NCBI RefSeq assembly: GCF_026153515.1 | Contig: NZ_CP110644.1 | Coordinates: 5,707,501-5,771,500, forward strand | From: Pseudomonas sp. KU26590 | Lineage (GTDB): Bacteria > Pseudomonadota > Gammaproteobacteria > Pseudomonadales > Pseudomonadaceae | Length of the DNA stretch: 64,000 nt | Reading direction: 5' to 3' | Part shown: positions 8,310-18,427 of the stretch, piece after piece | Layout: each line of letters starts with the position of its first letter | Position numbering within the stretch: position 1 is the stretch's first letter | Notes under the pieces: model-generated | The model's database searches: none | The model's input: only the letters and a program-made list of their open reading frames with translations | Told to the model about the DNA's origin: nothing | Program-made: the position numbers and the translations under genes

Positions 8310-9398
8310 TCACTGATTCACAGGCTTGAGCAGCACCTTGATCGACTTGGTCGAGTCCGCCAGTGCAAACGCTTCGGCGTAGTCGTCCAGACCGAAGTCG
8401 TGGGTGACGATGCCTTCCGATGTCACTAGCCCGCGCTCGAACAGGTCGATGGCAATCGGGTAGCAATACGGCCCCAGGTGAGCCCCGCGCACGTCGAGTT
8501 CTTTACGATCGCCAATGATTGACCAGTCAGCGCTGGTCTCGGCGCCGAACACGCTGAACTCCACAAAGCGGCCCAATTTGCGGATCAGATCAAGGCCCTG
8601 AGTGACGCCGATCGGCACGCCTGTGGTCTCGATGTAAACGTCGCAGCCGTAGCCGTCGGTGAGGCCGTTGATGATCTCTTTCGCGTTGTCGCGGCTCGGG
8701 TTGATCACCACGTCGGCGCCGAATTTTTTCGCCAGTTCCAGACGCTCGTCGACCATGTCGATGACCACTAGCTTCTTCGGCGTCTTCAGCGCGGCGACCT
8801 GCACCATGCAAAGGCCAAGCGTGCCGGCGCCGGCAATCACCAGCACGTCGTCGAGCTGAACATCACCGCGGTTCACCGTGTGAATCGAACAGGCCATCGG
8901 CTCGATCAGCGCCGAGTCTTCCAGCGAAACCGACTCGGGAATGTGATGCACGATGGCGGTCTTCGGGATGCGCATGTACTGCGCCATGCCGCCCTCGGCG
9001 ACGTCCTTCTGGAAGCCGAAGATGTTGTGCACTTCGCACATCCAGTACTTGCCGGATTTGCAGAACTTGCACTTCTCGCACGGGACGATTTGCTCGGCGA
9101 TGACCTTGTCACCGACCTTCACGCCGAAGTGTTCTTCCGCGCCCTCGCCCACCGAATCGACGTAGCCGAAGAACTCGTGGCCCGGCACAACAGGCGCCTT
9201 GACCCACGGGCTCTCGCCGCCCCAGAACATCGCCGCGCCCGAATGGCATTTGCAGTCACTGGCGCAGATGCCGCAGGCACCGATGCGGATCACCAGTTCA
9301 TTGGCACGCGCCACGGGCTTGCTGATCTGCTCCAGACGGTAGTCTTTCGGGGCATGGCAGACGACGGCTTGCATGGTGTTTGTTGTGTTTTGTTCCAT
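8310..9398 (-). CDS. Zinc-dependent alcohol dehydrogenase, erythritol/L-threitol dehydrogenase-like
   Basis: A 362-residue medium-chain dehydrogenase. The catalytic zinc ligands are Cys45 (GICASD) and His74-Glu75 (GHE); the structural zinc lobe has Cys107, Cys110, Cys113 and Cys121. The NAD-binding turn is AGAGTLG. From memory of the family, the segments EQIVPCEKCKFC, KYWMCEVHN, YIETTG, LIRKLGRFVE and LDVRGAHLGPYCYP closely match EltD of Mycobacterium smegmatis, which oxidises erythritol and L-threitol to L-erythrulose. It lies between the ABC permease and the kinase gene. General MDR identity is secure; the polyol substrate is inferred. Confidence 0.85.
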   Translation of the reverse strand: MEQNTTNTMQAVVCHAPKDYRLEQISKPVARANELVIRIGACGICASDCKCHSGAAMFWGGESPWVKAPVVPGHEFFGYVDSVGEGAEEHFGVKVGDKVIAEQIVPCEKCKFCKSGKYWMCEVHNIFGFQKDVAEGGMAQYMRIPKTAIVHHIPESVSLEDSALIEPMACSIHTVNRGDVQLDDVLVIAGAGTLGLCMVQVAALKTPKKLVVIDMVDERLELAKKFGADVVINPSRDNAKEIINGLTDGYGCDVYIETTGVPIGVTQGLDLIRKLGRFVEFSVFGAETSADWSIIGDRKELDVRGAHLGPYCYPIAIDLFERGLVTSEGIVTHDFGLDDYAEAFALADSTKSIKVLLKPVNQ

Positions 9399-9428
9399 GT
9401 CGGTTCACCTGTTTGGGTTTGTTTGATG

Positions 9429-9523
9429 ACCTGTAGGAGCGCGCTTGCCCGCGATGGCGGCGGACCCGTTGCATTATCGTCGTCTGACACGACGCCATCG
9501 CGGGCAAGCGCGCTCCTACAGGT
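9429..9523. repeat. REP pair
   Basis: ACCTGTAGGAGCGCGCTTGC and its inverse GCAAGCGCGCTCCTACAGGT form nearly perfect arms around a 45-base centre. It lies between the ABC permease and the dehydrogenase gene of one operon and is therefore present in the transcript as a strong hairpin. Confidence 0.9.
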
Positions 9524-9540
9524 GAGGGTTCGATGTCGGT

Positions 9541-10504
9541 TTATTTATGCCGCTGCCGACTGATAAAAATCGCCAGCAAAATGATTCCGCCCTTGATTAC
9601 GCTCTGCACGTAAGGCGACACGCCCAGCATGTTCAGGCCGTTGTTCAGCACGCCCAACAGCATCGCGCCCACCAGCGTGCCGATGATCACGCCTCGCCCG
9701 CCGGCAATCGACGCGCCGCCCAGTACCACGGCCGCAATAGCGTCCAGTTCGAAACCGACGCCCGCGTTCGGTTGCCCGCTCATCAGCCGCGACGACAACA
9801 CCAGCCCGGCGATCGCCGCCGTCAGCCCGCTGATCGAGTACACCAGCAGCTTGAACCGCGAGGCGCGCACGCCGGACAGACGCACGGCTTCTTCGTTGCC
9901 ACCGATGGCATAAACGTAGCGACCGACGCGCGTGTGTTGCAGCAGCACCCAGGCGAAAAAGTACGTCGCCAGCATGATCAGGATCGGCACCTGAATGCCG
10001 AACAGCGTGCCGCGTCCGAACCAGGCGAACCAGTCCGGCATGCCCGCAATCGGGTAGCCGTCTGTGTACATCAGGCCCAGCCCGCGCGCGATGCCCATGG
10101 TCGCCAGGGTGACGATGATCGGCGGCATTTTCAGGTACGCCACGAAGATGCCGTTGCCCACACCGAAGCCCACGCCAATCAGCAAACCGATGAGGATCGC
10201 AATCGGCGCCGGCACGCCTGCCACCATCAGCCCGGTGGTCAGCGTGCCGGACAATGCCATCACTGGACCCACCGACAAATCGATACCGCCGGTGAGGATC
10301 ACGCAGGTCATGCCGACCGCGATGATGGCGTTGATCGACACTTGGCGGGCGATGTTTTCCAGGTTCGCGCCGGTGAGAAACTTGTCGCTGGCGAAAATCA
10401 TGAAGACCGTCACCACCACCAGCCCCACGAAGGGATAGAAGGCGGGCGAGCGTATCAATCGAGCGAAGTTGAGCTTCATCCGGTTGGGCTGCGCGGCCAT
10501 GGAT

Positions 10505-10521
<17 letters not shown>
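9541..10521 (-). CDS. Sugar ABC transporter permease, RbsC type
   Basis: A 326-residue membrane protein with eight to ten hydrophobic segments of the BPD_transp_2 kind. Recognisable family blocks are [31 protein letters not shown] (the cytoplasmic loop contacting the ATPase), [24 protein letters not shown] and the C-terminal GLNMLGVSP. It forms the channel of a monosaccharide or polyol importer. Its start overlaps the end of the upstream ATPase gene by 17 bases, so translation is probably coupled. Confidence 0.92.
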
Positions 10522-12016
<1,495 letters not shown>

Positions 12017-12112
12017 GGGCACCTCGTCGCAGCAGAATATCGCTGCGCAACTCACATCAATCCGTGGCGCCGGCCTGGGCCAAAAAACCTCAGGCGAGCG
12101 GCGCCACGCCCG

Positions 12113-13060
12113 TTACCAGCTGAAGGTCTTGGCCTTGGCCTGATCCACCAGCAGGATGTCGACCGGGATGGTCGCCGGGACTTGTGAGCCCCACTTTTTG
12201 GCGAGGGCCAACCCCAGGGCCAGACGGACCTGATCGCGTGGGTATTGAGCGGAAGTGGCGATGAACTTGCTGTTGGGCTTCTGGATTTCCTTGATGGCTT
12301 CGGGCGCGCCGTCGACGCTGGTCAGCTTGACGTCCATGCCGCTGGACTCGATGGCGGCCAGGGCGCCAAGCGAACCGTTGTCGTTGACGCTGAACAGGCC
12401 TTTGAGATTGGGCTGCGCCTGGAGCATGTTTTCAGTCACGGTCAGCGCTTGATCACGCTCCTGTTTGCCGTTCTGAATGCTGACAATCTTGATGTCTTTG
12501 TACTTGCCCAGGGCTTCCTTGCAGCCGCGCACGCGCTCGAGAATCGGCACCACGGCGATGCCGTCGAGAATCCCGACGTCGCCCTTTTCGCCGATGTTCT
12601 TGGCCAGGTAGTCGCAAGCCTGCACGCCCGCGTCGAAGTTCTTCGAGCCGACGAACGAGTCCAGCGGGCCATTGGCCTGAGCGTCCACTGCAACCACCAC
12701 CACGCCTTTGTCGTGGGCCTGTTTGACGGCGGACTGAACGCCAACCGAATCGGTCGGGTTGATGATCAGGATGTCGATGCCTTTCTGCAGCATGTCTTCG
12801 ATGTCGCTGATCTGCTTGGACACATCGTGGCGCGCGTCAGTGACCAGCAGCGTCGCACCGATGCTGGCAGTGGCGTCCTGAAGGGCGTCCTTCATGGTCA
12901 CGAAGTAGGGGTTGTTGATCTCTTGGAACGAGGCACCGATTTTCAGCGGGCCGGTCTTGGCGGCGTCGGCGGCCTGGACATTGATGGCGCTGCCACAGGC
13001 GACAGCCACGGCGAGGGAACAGAGAGCGGCGGAAAAGCCCTTCTTGAGGCGAGTTGTCAT
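12113..13060 (-). CDS. Sugar ABC transporter substrate-binding protein, RbsB type
   Basis: A 315-residue periplasmic binding protein. A signal peptide covers about residues 1-30 (positively charged MTTRLKKGF, hydrophobic core, VQA-A). The mature protein is a periplasmic-binding-protein 4 fold (SFQEINNPYFVTM, LQKGIDILIINPTDSVG, VDAQANGPLDSFVGS, GLFSVNDNGSLGA). It is the first gene of the polyol operon, followed by ATPase and permease genes. The probable ligand is a polyol or sugar, inferred from the dehydrogenases downstream. Confidence 0.92.
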   Translation of the reverse strand: MTTRLKKGFSAALCSLAVAVACGSAINVQAADAAKTGPLKIGASFQEINNPYFVTMKDALQDATASIGATLLVTDARHDVSKQISDIEDMLQKGIDILIINPTDSVGVQSAVKQAHDKGVVVVAVDAQANGPLDSFVGSKNFDAGVQACDYLAKNIGEKGDVGILDGIAVVPILERVRGCKEALGKYKDIKIVSIQNGKQERDQALTVTENMLQAQPNLKGLFSVNDNGSLGALAAIESSGMDVKLTSVDGAPEAIKEIQKPNSKFIATSAQYPRDQVRLALGLALAKKWGSQVPATIPVDILLVDQAKAKTFSW

Positions 13061-13095
13061 AGCGAAAGATCCCGTTGTTTTTATTTTTAAAGCGG

Positions 13096-13115
13096 AAATG
13101 TCATCGTTAACATTT
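13096..13115. promoter_or_regulatory. Candidate LacI-family operator upstream of the polyol operon
   Basis: AAATGTCATCGTTAACATTT is an imperfect palindrome centred on CG, with eight of ten positions matching between the half-sites. It fits the general LacI-family operator form (TGnnnnCGnnnnCA). It lies 36 bases upstream of the binding protein start, a promoter-proximal position. The nearby LacI regulator at 4599-5615 is the obvious partner. This is an inference from symmetry and context. Confidence 0.55.
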
Positions 13116-13250
13116 TCGAAATTAGCAGAGAAACAGGGGGTCCGCAATATCCGCCGGCGACCGTTGGTAAGCCCGGCATGACGACCGTTGGCGAGTTTCC
13201 CGGGCACGCGCGTTGACAGCCTGAAGATCTCTGCCGATACTCCAGACTGC

Positions 13251-13263
13251 GTTGTACGACAAC
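13251..13263. promoter_or_regulatory. Candidate GntR-type operator in front of the porin
   Basis: GTTGTACGACAAC has five-base inverted arms (GTTGT/ACAAC) around ACG. A near copy, GTCATACGACAAC, precedes udh at 15464. The shared sequence before two genes of one pathway suggests a common regulator, most plausibly a FadR-type GntR protein that is not encoded in this window. Confidence 0.5.
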
Positions 13264-13299
13264 GCATAACTGATAACAAAAATAAAAAGGAATGCTTTC

Positions 13300-13431
13300 A
13301 TGACGATGACAGTCAATCGGCGCCTGTTGCCCCAAGAAATCCGCCCCATCTCCCCTTCTGTTTCTGCTTCCCCCGCGTCGCCTGTGCCCGTGCATGCGCC
13401 TGTGTCTGCGAACGCGCCCGCGAGCGATTGA
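13300..13431 (+). CDS. Possible 43-residue leader peptide or small protein upstream of the porin
   Basis: An ATG at 13300 follows AAAAGGAATGCTTTC, a good ribosome binding site, and opens a frame to TGA 13429-13431. The product would be MTMTVNRRLLPQEIRPISPS followed by a Ser/Pro/Ala/Val-rich tail. It has no signal peptide or known domain. It lies between the operator-like site and the porin gene, so it may be a translated leader or chance coding. Evidence is limited to the ribosome site, length and position. Confidence 0.35.
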   Translation: MTMTVNRRLLPQEIRPISPSVSASPASPVPVHAPVSANAPASD

Positions 13432-13569
13432 TCGACGACGACCGTTTCGATCAGGCAGTGAGCCTCATTCAAAACCGGTGACTTGAGCACCCATGTCCAC
13501 TCCTTCGGCGCCTGTGCGGCGACTTCGGTGCGGGACCGTTTTGTCAGCAGAAAGGGAGAACAATAAGAA

Positions 13570-14826
13570 ATGAAGATCCAGACCAACCGTTCGTGGCTGT
13601 TGCTTGGCGCTGGCAGTGTCGCGTTGAGCATGCCGTTGATGAGCCTCGCTGAAGGCTTTGTCGATGACACCAAAGCCACGCTCAACCTGCGCAATGCCTA
13701 CTTCAACCGCAACTTCACCAACGCGGCGAACCCTCAGAACTACGCCGAAGAGTGGACGCAAAACTTCATTCTCGATGTGAAATCGGGCTTCACCCCGGGC
13801 ACGGTCGGCTTCGGCCTCGACGTGCTGGGTCTGTACTCGCAAAAGCTAGATGGCGGCAAGGGCACGGGCGGCACTCAGCTGTTACCGATCCATGACGACG
13901 GGCGCCCCGCCGACAACTTCGGCCGCCTGGGCGTGGCGGCGAAGGCACGGCTTTCCAACACGGAATTGAAGATCGGCGAATGGATGCCGGTGCTGCCGAT
14001 TCTGCGTTCCGATGACGGCCGGTCGCTGCCGCAAACCTTCCGCGGCGGGCAGATCACCTCCAAGGAAATCGCCGGGCTCACGCTCTACGGCGGCCAGTTC
14101 CGCGGCAACAGCCCACGTAACGACGCGAGCATGGAAGACATGTTCATGAACGGTAAATCCGCTGCGTTCAAGTCGGACCGCTTCAACTTTGGCGGCGGCG
14201 AATACACTTTCAATGAGAAGCGCACCCAGGTCGGTCTCTGGTACGCGCAGCTGGAAGACATCTACCAGCAAGAGTTCCTCAACGTTATCCACAAGCAACC
14301 CATCGGCGACTGGACCCTGGGCGCCAACCTGGGCTACTTCCTCGGCAAAGAGGACGGCAACAAGCTGGCCGGCGAGCTGGATAACAAGACGGCCTACGCG
14401 ATGCTGTCCGCCAACTACAAAGGCAACACCGTCTACCTCGGCCTGCAGAAGGTCTATGGCGATGACCAGTGGATGCGCGTCAACGGCACCAGCGGCGGCA
14501 CGCTGGCCAACGACAGTTACAACTCCAGCTACGACAACGCCAAGGAGCGTTCCTGGCAACTGCGCCACGACCTGGACTTCGCGATATTCGGCGTCCCCGG
14601 CCTGACGATGATGAACCGCTACATCAGCGGCGATAACGTGCACACCGGCACCGTGACCGATGGCAAGGAGTGGGGACGCGAATCCGAGCTGGCGTATACG
14701 GTGCAGAGCGGCACGTTCAAAAGCCTCAATGTCCGGTGGCGCAACTCCTCGATGCGGCGGGATTACAGCACTAACGAGTTCGACGAAAACCGGGTGTTTA
14801 TCAGCTACCCGATCACGCTGATGTAA
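13570..14826 (+). CDS. OprD-family outer membrane porin
   Basis: A 418-residue outer membrane protein. The signal peptide spans about residues 1-27 (SLA-E), followed by FVDDTKATLNLRNAYFNRNF, a standard start of OprD/OccD-OccK porins. The body alternates short polar turns and beta strands (GFGLDVLGLYSQKLDGG, NRYISGDNV) and ends in the strand VFISYPITLM. These 18-stranded channels take up carboxylates and similar small substrates. Its place before udh and the TRAP transporter, with a shared operator-like site, suggests it admits galacturonate, glucuronate or their aldarates. An AAAGGGAG-like ribosome site precedes the ATG. Confidence 0.9.
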   Translation: MKIQTNRSWLLLGAGSVALSMPLMSLAEGFVDDTKATLNLRNAYFNRNFTNAANPQNYAEEWTQNFILDVKSGFTPGTVGFGLDVLGLYSQKLDGGKGTGGTQLLPIHDDGRPADNFGRLGVAAKARLSNTELKIGEWMPVLPILRSDDGRSLPQTFRGGQITSKEIAGLTLYGGQFRGNSPRNDASMEDMFMNGKSAAFKSDRFNFGGGEYTFNEKRTQVGLWYAQLEDIYQQEFLNVIHKQPIGDWTLGANLGYFLGKEDGNKLAGELDNKTAYAMLSANYKGNTVYLGLQKVYGDDQWMRVNGTSGGTLANDSYNSSYDNAKERSWQLRHDLDFAIFGVPGLTMMNRYISGDNVHTGTVTDGKEWGRESELAYTVQSGTFKSLNVRWRNSSMRRDYSTNEFDENRVFISYPITLM

Positions 14827-14850
14827 GGGGCAAACGCCGTCGCATACAGT

Positions 14851-15375
14851 CAGTGGGACCGGCTTTAGCCGGGAAAGGGTCAGGCGTCACACCGCAAAAG
14901 TGATGCTGCTCAAACTGGCCTTTTCCCGGCTGAAGCCGGTCCTACCAAGCAATCGCGTGCAGTCAGTGGGACCGGCTTTAGCCGGGAAGGCGTCGGGTGT
15001 CACACTGCAAAAGTGATGCTGATCAAACTGGCCTTTTCCCGGCTGAAGCCGGTCCTACCAAGCAATCGCGTGCAGTCAGTGGGACCGGCTTTAGCCGGGA
15101 AAGCGTCGGGCGTCACACTGCAAAAGTGATGCTGCTCAAACTGGCCTCTTCCCGGCTGAAGCCGGTCCCACTATAGGAATGCATACCCTAGTAGGACCGG
15201 CTTTAGCCGGGAAGGCGTCGGGTGTCACACCGCAAAAGTGATGCTGATCAAACTGGCCTCTTCCCGGCTGAAGCCGGTCCTACCAAGCAATCGCGTGCAG
15301 TCAGTGGGACCGGCTTTAGCCGGGAAAGGGTCGGGAGCTGCACTGCAAAGTGAAGGCACGGCATTCTCCCGGCAT
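14851..15375. repeat. Tandem REP array, four full units and one partial
   Basis: Units of about 112 bases start at 14851, 14964, 15077, 15191 and 15302 (the last is incomplete). Each contains GGGACCGGCTTTAGCCGGGA, a conserved centre with GTCACAC-GCAAAAGTGATGCTG, then the inverse TCCCGGCTGAAGCCGGTCC. Linkers between units 1-2, 2-3 and 4-5 share CAAGCAATCGCGTGCAGTCA, while the linker between units 3 and 4 differs. This GGACCGGCTTTAGCCGG family is distinct from the TGTAGGAGCG family elsewhere in the window. The array fills most of the 693-base gap between the porin and udh. Confidence 0.92.
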
Positions 15376-15463
15376 CTGCGAGGCAATTTCAGACAGGCGT
15401 CAAAGGGCTTACACCTTCGTCGCGTTGACAAAATTTGCGAGCCCTGTTGATAATCCCGCACAC

Positions 15464-15476
15464 GTCATACGACAAC
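15464..15476. promoter_or_regulatory. Candidate GntR-type operator in front of udh
   Basis: GTCATACGACAAC shares eleven of thirteen bases with the site in front of the porin (13251-13263), including the whole right half ACGACAAC. It lies 43 bases upstream of the udh start codon, where a repressor could block transcription. Confidence 0.45.
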
Positions 15477-15519
15477 CGATGACACCATAAAAACAACATC
15501 AGAATCAGGGTTTCCCACG

Positions 15520-16344
15520 ATGACTGAATTCAATGCCCAGGCCCCGCTCAACCGCATTTTGCTGACGGGCGCCGCTGGCGGCCTCGGTAAAGTCCTGCGC
15601 GAAAGCCTGCGTCCGTTTGCCAACATCCTGCGTCTTTCCGATATTGCCGACATGGCACCGGCGGCCGGCCCCCACGAAGAAATCCAGCTCTGCGACCTGG
15701 CCGACAAAAACGCAGTTCATCAGTTGGTCGAGGGCGTCGACGCCATCGTTCACTTTGGCGGCGTCTCGGTGGAGCGGTCCTTCGAAGAGATCCTCGGCCC
15801 GAACATCTGCGGCATCTTTCACATCTACGAAGCGGCGCGCCGGCATGGCGTGAAGCGGGTGATCTTCGCCAGCTCCAACCACGTCATCGGGTTCCACCGT
15901 CAGGATGAAGTCATCGACGCCAGCGCCATGCGTCGTCCGGACAGCTATTACGGCCTGTCGAAATCCTACGGCGAAGACATGGCCAGCTTCTACTTCGATC
16001 GCTACGGCATCGAGACCGTGAGCATCCGCATCGGCTCCTCATTCCCTGAAGCACAGAACCGCCGCATGCTCGCCAGCTGGCTGAGCTACGACGACCTGAC
16101 CCAATTGATCGAACGCGGCCTGTTCACCCCGAACGTCGGCCACACCATCGTTTACGGCGCGTCCGACAACAGCAAGGTCTGGTGGGACAACCGCCTGGCC
16201 AATCACTTGGGCTATCAGCCAAAAGACAGCTCCGAGCAGTTCCGCGCCAAGGTCGAAGCGCAGCCGATGCCGGCGTCCGATGACCCCGCCATGGTTTATC
16301 AGGGCGGGGCGTTCGTAGCGAACGGGCCGTTCGGCGACGAGTAA
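15520..16344 (+). CDS. udh: Uronate dehydrogenase
   Basis: A 274-residue extended-type SDR. The NAD loop is TGAAGGLG (16-23), and the catalytic pair is Tyr144-x3-Lys148 within SYYGLSKSYGED. Long stretches (GVDAIVHFGGVSVER, HGVKRVIFASSNHVIGF, ETVSIRIGSSFPE, the PAMVYQGGAF end) match, from memory, the characterised Udh of Pseudomonas syringae and P. putida. That enzyme oxidises D-galacturonate or D-glucuronate with NAD to the aldaro-1,5-lactone. It is followed by the lactonase gene and a TRAP transporter, the usual context of this oxidative route. Confidence 0.95.
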   Translation: MTEFNAQAPLNRILLTGAAGGLGKVLRESLRPFANILRLSDIADMAPAAGPHEEIQLCDLADKNAVHQLVEGVDAIVHFGGVSVERSFEEILGPNICGIFHIYEAARRHGVKRVIFASSNHVIGFHRQDEVIDASAMRRPDSYYGLSKSYGEDMASFYFDRYGIETVSIRIGSSFPEAQNRRMLASWLSYDDLTQLIERGLFTPNVGHTIVYGASDNSKVWWDNRLANHLGYQPKDSSEQFRAKVEAQPMPASDDPAMVYQGGAFVANGPFGDE

Positions 16345-16410
16345 GACTCAACGACGACGAAGCCGACTGCGATGTCGGCCTCTCACCATAATAATCAGGG
16401 AATGATCGTC

Positions 16411-17298
16411 ATGGACGCAGAGCTGATTCTCGATGCACGCAACGCCACCGGTGAATCGCCGGTCTGGAACGCTCAGGAACAAGCCCTCTACTGGGTCGAC
16501 ATTCCGGCCCGTCACCTCCATCGCTGGAGTTCCCAAGACGGTCTCACCACACGCTGGGAAGCGCCGGAAATGCTCGCTTGCATCGCACGCTACAGCGACG
16601 GCAGCTGGCTGGCCGGCATGGAAAGCGGCCTTTTCCACCTTCATCCCCAAGACGATGGCACTGTCACGACGCAACTGCTCAGCAACGTCGAGCACGCCAC
16701 CGACAACATGCGTTTCAACGACGGTCGCTGCGATCGCCAGGGCCGCTTCTGGGCCGGCACCATGTTCATGGACATGGCGAAGGCGTTGGCCGTGGGTTCG
16801 GTGTATCGCTACAGCGCAGGCCAGGCCGAGCCGCTGACTGCGCAGCTCACCGACATGATCGTGCCCAACGGCCTGGGGTTCAGCCCGGACGGCCGCATCA
16901 TGTACCTCTCCGATTCCCACCCCTCCGTGCAGAAGATCTGGGCCTTCGATTACGACACCGACACCGGCACGCCGCACAATCGCCGACTGTTCGTGGACAT
17001 GAATCACCACGCCGGTCGCCCCGACGGCGCCGCGGTCGACGCCGATGGCTGCTACTGGATCTGCGGCAATGACGAGAGCGTGATCCATCGCTTCACCCCC
17101 GCCGGCAAGCTGGATCGCTCGCTCACGGTGCCGGTTAAAAAACCCGCCATGTGCGCCTTCGGCGGCTCGAATCTGGACACCCTTTACGTCACCTCGATAC
17201 GCCCCGGCGGCGACATCAGCGACCAGCCGCTGGCCGGCGGCGTGTTCGCCTTAAACCCCGGAGTCAAGGGCATCGAAGAACCCCTGTTCAACGGCTGA
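16411..17298 (+). CDS. SMP-30/gluconolactonase family lactonase (aldarolactone hydrolase)
   Basis: A 295-residue six-bladed beta-propeller lactonase. Family hallmarks are the N-terminal metal ligand in TGESPVW, FNDGRCDRQGRFWAGTM, VPNGLGFSPDGRIMYLSDS and the GCYWIC / FGGSNLDTLYVTS end. It directly follows udh, so I infer that it opens the galactaro- or glucaro-lactone made by Udh to the free aldarate (the role called UxuL in hexuronate pathways). The ATG at 16411 has AGGGA nine bases upstream; in-frame starts at 16372 and 16402 are poorer. Confidence 0.88.
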   Translation: MDAELILDARNATGESPVWNAQEQALYWVDIPARHLHRWSSQDGLTTRWEAPEMLACIARYSDGSWLAGMESGLFHLHPQDDGTVTTQLLSNVEHATDNMRFNDGRCDRQGRFWAGTMFMDMAKALAVGSVYRYSAGQAEPLTAQLTDMIVPNGLGFSPDGRIMYLSDSHPSVQKIWAFDYDTDTGTPHNRRLFVDMNHHAGRPDGAAVDADGCYWICGNDESVIHRFTPAGKLDRSLTVPVKKPAMCAFGGSNLDTLYVTSIRPGGDISDQPLAGGVFALNPGVKGIEEPLFNG

Positions 17299-17380
17299 GC
17301 CGCACTCTCGGCCAGCGCTGCACCGCAGTACCGCTTCCTCGTCCTATCTGAAAAAACAATAACAACACCGGAGAACATCC

Positions 17381-18364
17381 ATGGACTTCAAACGCACGTT
17401 GCTCCTCGCCGCACTTCCTCTCGCGCTGTGCCTTTCAAACACAGCGCTGGCGGAAATCAAAATCAAGTTCGCTGAAGTACACCCCGCAGGTTACCCACCC
17501 GTTGTCGCTGAACAGAACATGGGCAAGAAACTGGAGGAGCAAAGCAAAGGCGAGATCAGCTTCAAGATGTTTGCCGGCGGCGTGCTCGGTTCCGAGAAGG
17601 AAGTGGTCGAGCAGGTCCAGGCCAACGCCGTCCAGATGACCCGCATCAGCCTCGGCATCGTCGGGCCGGTGGTGCCGGACGTAAACGTGTTCAACCTGCC
17701 GTTCGTGTTCCGTGATCACGCCCACATGCGTCACGTGATCGATGGCCCGATCGGCCAGGAGATCCTCGACAAAATCACTAACTCCGAAGCCAAACTGGTC
17801 GCGCTGGCCTGGATGGACGGCGGCACCCGCAACCTCTACACCAAGAAACCGGTACGCGACGTAGCCGACCTCAAGGGCATGAAGATTCGCGTGCAGGGCA
17901 ACCCGGTGTTCATCGACACCATCAATGCGATGGGCGGCAACGGCATTGCCATGGCGACGGGTGAGATTTTCAGCGCGCTGCAGACCGGCGTCATCGACGG
18001 TGCTGAAAACAACATGCCTACCCTGCTCGAGCACAACCACTATCAGAACGCCAAGTTCTACACCCTCACCGAGCATTTGATCCTGCCGGAGCCCGTGGTG
18101 ATGTCCAAAGCCGCCTGGGAAAAACTGAACCCGGAACAGCAGGCGCTGGTGAAGAAACTGGCCGTCGAGGCCCAGGCTGAAGAGCGCGTTCTGTGGGACA
18201 AGAAGTCTGCCGAAAGCGAAACCAAGCTGAAGGCGGCGGGCGTCGAGTTCATCACGCTGACGCCTGACCAGAAGAAAGCCTTCTACGACGCAACAGCGAG
18301 CGTGCGAGCCCAATACGGCGCGCCCTACGCTGACCTGATCAAGCGCATCGAAGCGGTTCAATAA
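17381..18364 (+). CDS. TRAP transporter substrate-binding protein DctP
   Basis: A 327-residue DctP-type periplasmic protein with a signal peptide (about residues 1-24, ALA-E). Family blocks are FAGGVLGSEKEVVEQVQ, the substrate-carboxylate region LKGMKIRVQGNPVF with its conserved Arg, and ALQTGVIDGAENN. TRAP systems use a sodium gradient to import organic acids. The udh and lactonase genes just upstream suggest a hexuronate ligand. Confidence 0.94.
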   Translation: MDFKRTLLLAALPLALCLSNTALAEIKIKFAEVHPAGYPPVVAEQNMGKKLEEQSKGEISFKMFAGGVLGSEKEVVEQVQANAVQMTRISLGIVGPVVPDVNVFNLPFVFRDHAHMRHVIDGPIGQEILDKITNSEAKLVALAWMDGGTRNLYTKKPVRDVADLKGMKIRVQGNPVFIDTINAMGGNGIAMATGEIFSALQTGVIDGAENNMPTLLEHNHYQNAKFYTLTEHLILPEPVVMSKAAWEKLNPEQQALVKKLAVEAQAEERVLWDKKSAESETKLKAAGVEFITLTPDQKKAFYDATASVRAQYGAPYADLIKRIEAVQ

Positions 18365-18427
18365 GCCCTTCAGCCCGATAGCACTGCGGTGGCGGCCCTG
18401 GCCGCTCACCGTCGTTGTGGTGAGCCT

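Noticed and set aside
13188..13481. 97-codon open frame spanning the porin leader
   Set aside because: It reads across the operator and promoter region, has a Cys/Arg-rich non-natural composition and no ribosome site; the shorter frame at 13300 in another phase is better supported.
14851..15375. Possible CRISPR array
   Set aside because: The units are about 112 bases long, contain internal inverted repeats and have nearly identical centres; there are no unique spacers and no cas genes.
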